From assembly GCA_025055465.1 (NCBI GenBank), contig JANWXA010000049.1:1-10966 (forward strand): a stretch of DNA of 10,966 bases. The letters run 5' to 3'. The first letter of the stretch is position 1. Each line of letters starts with the position of its first letter. The notes below the pieces were generated by a model. The model was not told the DNA's origin. It was given only the letters and a program-made list of their open reading frames with translations, and searched no databases. Of the stretch, positions 6,661 through 10,966 are shown in pieces. This DNA comes from Candidatus Kapaibacterium sp. GTDB taxonomy: Bacteria; Bacteroidota; Ignavibacteria; Kapaibacteriales; HRBIN21. A program made the translations under genes and the position numbers.

Positions 6661-8058
6661 CTACAAGATAAAGCGACTCAAGTCCGTATTGTCCACAATG
6701 GTACTTATACGTGAACGAACATACTCAGTATCCACGCGCACCACTGTCGGCTCCACCTTGTCCGGGGCAGCAAAAAGGAGATCGGCCAAAACAGTGGAAA
6801 GGACTGTCTGTAGACGACGTGCTCCGATGTTTGCAACATTTTGGTTGACGCGCGCAGCCGTTGCGGCGATTTCTCGGACGGCGTCCTCGGTAAACTCCAA
6901 TTGTATGCCCTCCGTGGCCAACAACGCCTGGTACTGCTTGGTGAGAGCATTCTCCGGCTGTGTCAGAATCCTGACAAAGTCCTCCTCCGTCAGGCTATGA
7001 AGCTCGACCCGAATAGGGAAGCGTCCTTGGAGCTCAGGGATAAGGTCGGAGGGCTTAGATGTGTGGAATGCCCCGGCAGCGATGAAAAGGACGTGATCAG
7101 TACGGACAGGACCATATTTGGTTCTAACGGTGGCTCCCTCTACAATCGGGAGCAAATCCCGCTGGACCCCCTCACGGGAAACGTCCGGCCCATAGCGTGT
7201 GCCGCCGGGAGAAGCAATTTTGTCGATCTCATCAATGAAAATGATGCCTAAGTTTTCGGCCCGAAAGAGAGCCTCCTGCACAACGGCGTCCATATCAATG
7301 AGTTTACTGGCCTCTTCCTGTTCCAAAATAGTGCGTGCTTCGGAAATTTTAAGTTTTCGCTTCCGGGTGTGCCTCGGCATGAGTTGGCGGAGGAGGTCTC
7401 GCATGTGGTCCCCTAATTCCTCCGTCAGCTGAGCAGATGTAACAAAAGGTATAAAAGACACCGGATCAGCCTGGATGTCAATCTCTATGAGCTGATCGTC
7501 CAGCTCGCCAGACTGAAGCTGCTGATAGACCCGCGTGCGGGCAGTCCGATGTTCTCCAAACTCTTCTATCCCCGCAGTACTAAAAGCCAGCCCGGGAGCA
7601 CGAGGTGGGGGCACAAGGAGGTCCAATAGACGCTGTTCGGCCGCCTTCCTGGCTTCATGGCGAACTTCCGCCATTTTCTCTGCCCGAACCAGCGACACAG
7701 CAGCTTCGACTAACTCCCGCACCATAGATTCGACATCCCGTCCGACATATCCAACTTCGGTAAAGCGTGTCGCCTCCACCTTGACAAAGGGAGCCCCTGT
7801 CAGCTTCGCCAGACGCCGTGCAATCTCAGTCTTCCCAACCCCTGTGGGACCAATAAGGATGATGTTGTTCGGGGTAATCTCTTCGCGGAGGCCCCCGCGC
7901 ACCTGTTGCCGGCGCCACCGATTCCTCAAAGCTATGGCAACAGCACGTTTAGCTTCATGCTGACCCACGATGTACTTATCCAGTTCCTGGACAATCTTCT
8001 GGGGCGTCAGGGTCTGCATCTGCTCCAGAAGTTGGCTCCGATCCTCTACTGCCGCCAT
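6661..8058 (-). CDS. hslU: ATP-dependent protease ATPase subunit HslU (ClpY)
   Basis: A 465-residue AAA+ unfoldase that recognises, unfolds and feeds substrates into the HslV peptidase in the cytoplasm. Domains in order: an N-terminal region with VGQHEAKRAVAIALRNRWRR (31-50), Walker A GPTGVGKT (70-77), pore loop GYVG (103-106), the intermediate (I) domain at about 110-240, Walker B IIFIDEIDK (272-280), the arginine-finger region QGRFPIRVE (344-352), sensor 2 GARRL (412-416), and a C-terminal tail ending DLSRFIL that inserts into HslV. The start at 8058 is chosen over a longer reading because an excellent Shine-Dalgarno sequence (GGAGGAG) lies 7 nt before it, it leaves one nucleotide after the hslV stop, and the protein then begins at the usual point for the family. 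The motifs needed for ATP hydrolysis are intact. It is encoded directly downstream of hslV, the conserved order. Confidence 0.97.
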   Translation of the reverse strand: MAAVEDRSQLLEQMQTLTPQKIVQELDKYIVGQHEAKRAVAIALRNRWRRQQVRGGLREEITPNNIILIGPTGVGKTEIARRLAKLTGAPFVKVEATRFTEVGYVGRDVESMVRELVEAAVSLVRAEKMAEVRHEARKAAEQRLLDLLVPPPRAPGLAFSTAGIEEFGEHRTARTRVYQQLQSGELDDQLIEIDIQADPVSFIPFVTSAQLTEELGDHMRDLLRQLMPRHTRKRKLKISEARTILEQEEASKLIDMDAVVQEALFRAENLGIIFIDEIDKIASPGGTRYGPDVSREGVQRDLLPIVEGATVRTKYGPVRTDHVLFIAAGAFHTSKPSDLIPELQGRFPIRVELHSLTEEDFVRILTQPENALTKQYQALLATEGIQLEFTEDAVREIAATAARVNQNVANIGARRLQTVLSTVLADLLFAAPDKVEPTVVRVDTEYVRSRISTIVDNTDLSRFIL

Positions 8059-8059
8059 A

Positions 8060-8590
8060 TCAGAGCTCCTCCACCGTAATAGCGTCGTTCGTATAGATGC
8101 AAATACCGCTGGCGATACGAAGTGACTCTTCCACAACTCGGCGAGCTGGGAGCTGGGTGTGCTGTAGAAGCGCCCGCGCAGCCGCTAAAGCAAAGGCTCC
8201 ACCGGAGCCGATAGCAGCAACGCAGTCGTCGGGCTCTATAACATCACCCGCACCGCTGATAACCAGAAGCTGAGCCGAGTTCATTGCTAATAGCATTGCT
8301 TCCAAATCACGCAGATGCTGGTCTGTGCGCCATTCCCGCGCCAACTCTGCAGCAGCTTGGAGCAGCTGACCGCGGCTACTCTCTAATCTCTCCTCGAAGC
8401 GCTTCAGCAATGTCAAGGCGTCGGCCGTCCTCCCGGAAAAGCCCACCAAGACGCTCTCGTTGTATAACCGCCGGACCTTCCGAGCCGTCCGCTTGAGCAC
8501 CGTGTTGTTCAGCGTGACCTGTCCATCCGCGCCCATCGCCGCTCTCCCATCCCGAAGGACGGCAACAACCGTAGTGTGATGGAGACTCAC
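8060..8590 (-). CDS. hslV: ATP-dependent protease peptidase subunit HslV (ClpQ)
   Basis: A 176-residue threonine peptidase of the proteasome-beta family that forms the proteolytic chamber of HslVU. With the GTG at 8590 as start, the protein begins MSLHH-TTVVAV, so a five-residue propeptide precedes the catalytic Thr, as in Thermotoga and Bacillus homologues. Counting from that Thr, Asp17 (ADGQ) and Lys33 (RKVRRL) of the active site are present; the usual Gly16 is Ala. GSGGAFALAAARALL and the ICIYTNDAITVEEL tail are typical. The GTG start is favoured because it overlaps the upstream gene's stop (GTGA) and because the family length fits. A GGTGGAAG ribosome site lies upstream at a slightly long distance. 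ATG codons at 8617 and 8611 are alternatives giving 185 and 183 residues, but neither has a visible ribosome site. hslU follows after one nucleotide. Confidence 0.95.
   Translation of the reverse strand: MSLHHTTVVAVLRDGRAAMGADGQVTLNNTVLKRTARKVRRLYNESVLVGFSGRTADALTLLKRFEERLESSRGQLLQAAAELAREWRTDQHLRDLEAMLLAMNSAQLLVISGAGDVIEPDDCVAAIGSGGAFALAAARALLQHTQLPARRVVEESLRIASGICIYTNDAITVEEL
8066..8072 (-). promoter_or_regulatory. Strong ribosome binding site fixing the hslU start
   Basis: The minus strand reads GGAGGAG within the last codons of hslV, 7 nt before the ATG at 8058. This is the best Shine-Dalgarno match in the operon and decides the hslU start against the longer open frame. Confidence 0.75.
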
Positions 8591-8931
8591 CCGGGACGCT
8601 GCTTCCACCATCGCCATAGCACAACGAAAGTGACACTTATTGTGGCTCCCACAGCACAGCTTATCAGTAAGGCTGCTCCTGTGCGTATTCCCCACCACTC
8701 CCGTGCCCACCCCACCCATATCCAGCAGACCAACAGGGCCGTCAACATCCATAGAAAAAGGGCGGCACGTCGAAACCGTCGCGCCAAGCGTTCCACTGCC
8801 AAAGCTTGCAAGGCTATGAAAGATGTCCCCAGCGCTACCCGCAACCGCACATGTCCCTCCAATATGAGAAGCGACAGCACCGCCAAAAGCACGAGACAGC
8901 CAGCGTAGCCACCAAGAAGGCGTATACCCAT
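8587..8931 (-). CDS. Small four-helix membrane protein of unknown function, first gene of the hslVU operon
   Basis: A 114-residue, strongly hydrophobic protein. Four probable membrane helices lie at about 5-24, 28-47, 56-75 and 83-106, with a basic loop (ERLARRFRR, 47-55) and a basic C-terminus (RWWKQRPG). By the positive-inside rule, both basic segments should be cytoplasmic. I do not recognise a family. Size and helix number resemble AtpI-like or other small integral proteins, but no motif supports naming it. The start at 8931 is inferred: the frame is open further, to 9021, but the extra 30 residues are polar, Cys-rich and would run across the divergent promoter. The ribosome site is weak. 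The stop codon overlaps the proposed hslV GTG start (GTGA), implying translational coupling with hslV, so the protein is probably made together with the protease. Confidence 0.68.
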   Translation of the reverse strand: MGIRLLGGYAGCLVLLAVLSLLILEGHVRLRVALGTSFIALQALAVERLARRFRRAALFLWMLTALLVCWIWVGWAREWWGIRTGAALLISCAVGATISVTFVVLWRWWKQRPG

Positions 8932-8949
8932 GTCCGGTCCACGTTTCTC

Positions 8950-8965
8950 CCGGCTACCAAGCCGG
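8950..8965. repeat. Perfect inverted repeat in the divergent intergenic region
   Basis: CCGGCT-ACCA-AGCCGG is a perfect 6-bp inverted repeat with a 4-nt centre, about 20 bp upstream of the minus-strand membrane protein start. A further AGCCGG half-site lies at 9013-9018. It could be a dimeric-regulator operator or a hairpin in the 5' leader of the hslVU operon. Nothing in the sequence tells which, and chance occurrence cannot be excluded. Confidence 0.4.
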
Positions 8966-9022
8966 AAGTAAGACGCACGACAGGCAGGCTGAATTATGCA
9001 CATTCCGACACCAGCCGGCACT

Positions 9023-9030
9023 TATTTTTG
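9023..9030 (+). promoter_or_regulatory. Candidate Bacteroidetes-type -7 promoter element for the PD40 gene
   Basis: TATTTTTG matches the TAnnTTTG -7 consensus known from Bacteroidetes. It ends 25 bp before the ATG at 9056, which would give a leader of roughly 20 nt. No clear TTTG -33 element is visible at the expected distance, so this rests on one half only. It supports the start at 9056, because the upstream ATG at 8996 would precede the promoter. Confidence 0.35.
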
Positions 9031-9055
9031 CCACACGCACAGTATCTTCCGTCAC

Positions 9056-10648
9056 ATGAGACGCCATTGGTACCCACCACTCACGTGTGCTTTCATGATC
9101 CTGGCAGGCAAACTGTGTGTCCTTCCCGCGTTTGCATCGGTTACCGACCTCCTGCGGCGACACTCCACGCGAGGGAACGACCACCTGCTGGGGTTTGTAG
9201 GCAACGCCGTGCTTTTGTACTCCACCCCTGGGCATCGTCCTGCCCATGCTCTTTGGCTCCGCCCTGATTCTGTATGGACCCCAGACCGCATCGCGGCACT
9301 CCTTGCCGACACAACTTTTCTGCCACGCATTTCCCTCCCTGCACCAAAGCCAACGATCTTGGGAGTCTGGAACACAGTGCAGCGCTCTACAGAAATTGCC
9401 CTCCGTCGATGGGAGGGGAAAAGCTGGGGTCCACCAGAACCCCTTGGCAGCATCAACTCGCCAGCCTGGGAAGGGCACCCGGCAGTATCACCCGATGGAC
9501 AATGGTTGGTGTTCGCCTCAGACCGCCCTGGAGGGTGGGGAGGTTTAGACCTCTATGCCAGTCGCCGTTCGCCAGACGGGGAATGGGAAGCACCAGAAAA
9601 TCTGGGCCCTCAACTCAACACTGCCGCTGACGAGGCAATGCCATGGTTTCTTCCTGATGGGCGTCTACTCTTTGCCTCACGGGGCTACACTCTGGACGTT
9701 CGCTGGAAACTCGTGTCCGCCCGCCTTACGCTGCCCGGTGCGTGGGAGCGCGACGCTATACTCCCCCCACCCTTCGCTTCCGACGACAACGATATCTCGC
9801 CCATCATCTGGCATGACACCTTGCTGCTGGCGTCTGACCGCCGCGGGGGACGCGGTGGCTATGACCTCTACGCCTTTCAACTCTGTGGTCCTGTCATCAT
9901 CCTGCTCCAGCTCAAGCCATTTCCAGCAGAGCCTCCACGCGGGAGCCTAACCGTGCTGAGCAAGGATGACACACTCCTCCGAACCAGTGCTGCAGTCGAG
10001 CACCGCTTGGTCGTGAAGGGTTTTCAACCACTTACAGTGCAGTATGCCGCCCCTTGTCGGAGCACGTTCGAGCACAATTTTTACGCTCCATGCGATTTCT
10101 CCCACAGCGTCTTATACCAACTTATGCTTCCCTTACCCGGCCCTCCCCCCATAGTACAATTCACCTTTCAAGCACCCCATACCCAAGGACACACACTACC
10201 TACAGCAGAGCATACGTGGGCTCAAACATTGAAAACAAGCTACTACCTTCGCTCCACTCCCCCCCTGGACGAATCGCCACCAGGATGGGACACTCCCGAA
10301 GTACGTGCCACTGAGCGATTTCTGGATAGCCTTGCGGAGTACTTGTACCACAGGATGAGTCAACCTGGTTGCTTCCCATCCGACGGTCTCTCGGTAGAAG
10401 TCATTGGCTCGGCGGTTCCGACGACATCAGTTCCGTACACCGGTCCACCCATAACGGTGCTGAACACAGCGATCTTACCCGGAACGACACTGACAGCTCA
10501 GACCGTGGCTCTGTTGCGAGCTTACACCGCAGCAATCGAACTGCAACGCCGCCTTCCCCCTTCCCTTCCACTGAATTGGCACATTGCAGGGGAGCCGCAA
10601 CCAGATGGCTCCACCATTCTCGTGCGCATCCGCACCAGCCTCGATTGA
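9056..10648 (+). CDS. Secreted PD40 (WD40-like) beta-propeller envelope protein
   Basis: A 530-residue protein. Residues 1-28 form a Sec signal peptide: basic MRRH, a hydrophobic core, then a likely cut after LPAFA. PD40-type repeats are clear at 138-170 (HPAVSPDGQWLVFASDRPGGWGG, then LDLYASR) and 240-273 (a second ASDRRGGRGGYDLYAF), with a weaker copy at 190-210 (DEAMPWFLPDGRLLFAS). This repeat type is common in Bacteroidota envelope proteins that also carry an OmpA-like peptidoglycan-binding domain, such as T9SS-associated PorE. Here residues about 415-525 have a loosely similar layout but lack the usual OmpA signature, so a peptidoglycan role is only a guess. The middle (280-400) is Pro-rich beta-like sequence with Cys334 and Cys346. 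The start at 9056 is chosen for the signal peptide; an ATG at 8996 would add 20 residues. hppD follows on the same strand after 64 bp. Confidence 0.85.
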   Translation: MRRHWYPPLTCAFMILAGKLCVLPAFASVTDLLRRHSTRGNDHLLGFVGNAVLLYSTPGHRPAHALWLRPDSVWTPDRIAALLADTTFLPRISLPAPKPTILGVWNTVQRSTEIALRRWEGKSWGPPEPLGSINSPAWEGHPAVSPDGQWLVFASDRPGGWGGLDLYASRRSPDGEWEAPENLGPQLNTAADEAMPWFLPDGRLLFASRGYTLDVRWKLVSARLTLPGAWERDAILPPPFASDDNDISPIIWHDTLLLASDRRGGRGGYDLYAFQLCGPVIILLQLKPFPAEPPRGSLTVLSKDDTLLRTSAAVEHRLVVKGFQPLTVQYAAPCRSTFEHNFYAPCDFSHSVLYQLMLPLPGPPPIVQFTFQAPHTQGHTLPTAEHTWAQTLKTSYYLRSTPPLDESPPGWDTPEVRATERFLDSLAEYLYHRMSQPGCFPSDGLSVEVIGSAVPTTSVPYTGPPITVLNTAILPGTTLTAQTVALLRAYTAAIELQRRLPPSLPLNWHIAGEPQPDGSTILVRIRTSLD

Positions 10649-10674
10649 CCCTTTACAGCTTTTTGCTAAGTTTG
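10645..10674 (+). promoter_or_regulatory. Candidate promoter for hppD (TTG ... TAAGTTTG)
   Basis: TAAGTTTG at 10667-10674 matches the Bacteroidetes TAnnTTTG -7 element. A partial -33 element (ATTG, TTG at 10645-10647) lies 19 nt upstream, within the expected spacing. It is inside the 64-bp gap before hppD and overlaps an imperfect inverted repeat (AGCT..TTGC/GCAAAGCT, 10658-10682). If real, hppD can be transcribed apart from the PD40 gene. The evidence is a consensus match only. Confidence 0.35.
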
Positions 10675-10712
10675 CAAAGCTTCGGTATGTCTCACACTCG
10701 GAGGGAATGTTG

Positions 10713-10966
10713 ATGCGGCCCCACACCGAGCAGATGTTAGAATTGACCGGAACAGAGCTCCTCCCTATCCGCCGCATCCACCACATTGAGCTCTACGTCG
10801 GCAACGCTAAACAGGCATCTTATTTCTATAGACGCGCTTTCGGCTTTGAACTTACTGCCTTTGCCGGGCCAGAAACGGGCGAGCGGGAGCGAGCTTCCTA
10901 TGTTCTGCGACAAAACAAAGTAACCCTTGTACTCACCGCCCCTGTTATTTCTGAGCACCCCGCCGC
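10713..10966 (+). CDS. hppD: 4-hydroxyphenylpyruvate dioxygenase, N-terminal part (runs off right edge)
   Basis: The first 84 residues of a vicinal-oxygen-chelate fold dioxygenase. The opening RRIHHIELYVGNAKQASYFY followed by RRAFGFELTAFAGPETG and ASYVLRQNKVTLVLTAP is the characteristic N-terminal module of HppD, which converts 4-hydroxyphenylpyruvate to homogentisate in tyrosine breakdown. The iron-binding His, His and Glu residues lie in the C-terminal half, outside the window, so catalytic competence cannot be judged. Hydroxymandelate synthase shares this N-terminal fold and is the main alternative, but is rarer. ATG codons occur at 10707 and 10713. The Shine-Dalgarno sequence GGAGGGA (10700-10706) touches the first and sits at a normal distance from the second, so 10713 is chosen. 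Homogentisate dioxygenase or other partners would be expected nearby but are not in view. Confidence 0.92.
   Translation, partial: MRPHTEQMLELTGTELLPIRRIHHIELYVGNAKQASYFYRRAFGFELTAFAGPETGERERASYVLRQNKVTLVLTAPVISEHPA

Noticed and set aside
8059..8136. Upstream extension of HslU by 26 residues
   Set aside because: It would overlap hslV, lacks family similarity, and a strong ribosome site fixes the start at 8058.
8932..9021. N-terminal extension of the small membrane protein by 30 residues
   Set aside because: The added sequence is polar and Cys-rich, covers the inverted repeat and divergent promoter region, and has no good ribosome site.
8996..9055. ATG at 8996 as start of the PD40 protein
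   Set aside because: It would put 20 non-hydrophobic residues before a clean signal peptide and lies upstream of the candidate promoter element.
9052..9478. Minus-strand frames opposite the PD40 gene
   Set aside because: They are antisense to a gene with a signal peptide and clear repeats, and show no conserved motif.
1..10966. A CRISPR array, tRNA, rRNA, insertion sequence or phage region
   Set aside because: No spaced direct repeats, cloverleaf-like sequence, transposase frame or phage structural gene was seen; the CI-like HTH is part of a metabolic enzyme rather than a prophage.

Overview
The window looks like a chromosomal segment from a moderately GC-rich, aerobic or respiring heterotroph. 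The best fit is the Bacteroidota/Chlorobiota (FCB) side of the tree, for example an Ignavibacteria- or Kapabacteria-like lineage. This is inferred from an Asp-box beta-propeller protein with a C-terminal domain resembling a type IX secretion (T9SS) sorting domain, a PD40-repeat envelope protein, and two sites matching the Bacteroidetes TAnnTTTG promoter element. No RNA genes, insertion sequences, CRISPR arrays or phage genes were seen. Genus is not claimed.

Layout: everything left of about 8.93 kb is on the minus strand and everything right of about 9.06 kb is on the plus strand, so 8.93-9.06 kb is a divergent promoter region. Reading leftward from it, one tight operon holds a small four-helix membrane protein, hslV, hslU and a thiamine-diphosphate dehydrogenase E1 alpha subunit. 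It ends at a probable rho-independent terminator near 5.36 kb. Next comes a compact methylcitrate-cycle operon, prpC-prpD-prpB (5.30-1.85 kb). After it lie an exported Asp-box (BNR) propeller protein (1.76-0.42 kb) and the N-terminal 109 residues of an uncharacterised membrane protein that runs off the left edge. Reading rightward, a secreted PD40 propeller protein is followed by the first 84 residues of a 4-hydroxyphenylpyruvate dioxygenase that runs off the right edge.

Functionally, PrpC, PrpD and PrpB convert propionyl-CoA plus oxaloacetate to succinate plus pyruvate. The E1 alpha subunit belongs to the pyruvate/branched-chain 2-oxoacid dehydrogenase family, which can produce acyl-CoAs including propionyl-CoA. 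HppD acts in tyrosine breakdown. Together these suggest growth on amino acids or other compounds that yield propionyl-CoA, though the genes are in separate transcription units. HslVU is the two-component ATP-dependent protease.

The most unusual item is the E1 alpha protein. It carries about 100 extra N-terminal residues whose first part reads like a phage CI-repressor-type helix-turn-helix, and it is encoded 7 bp behind hslU with no E1 beta, E2 or E3 partner in view.
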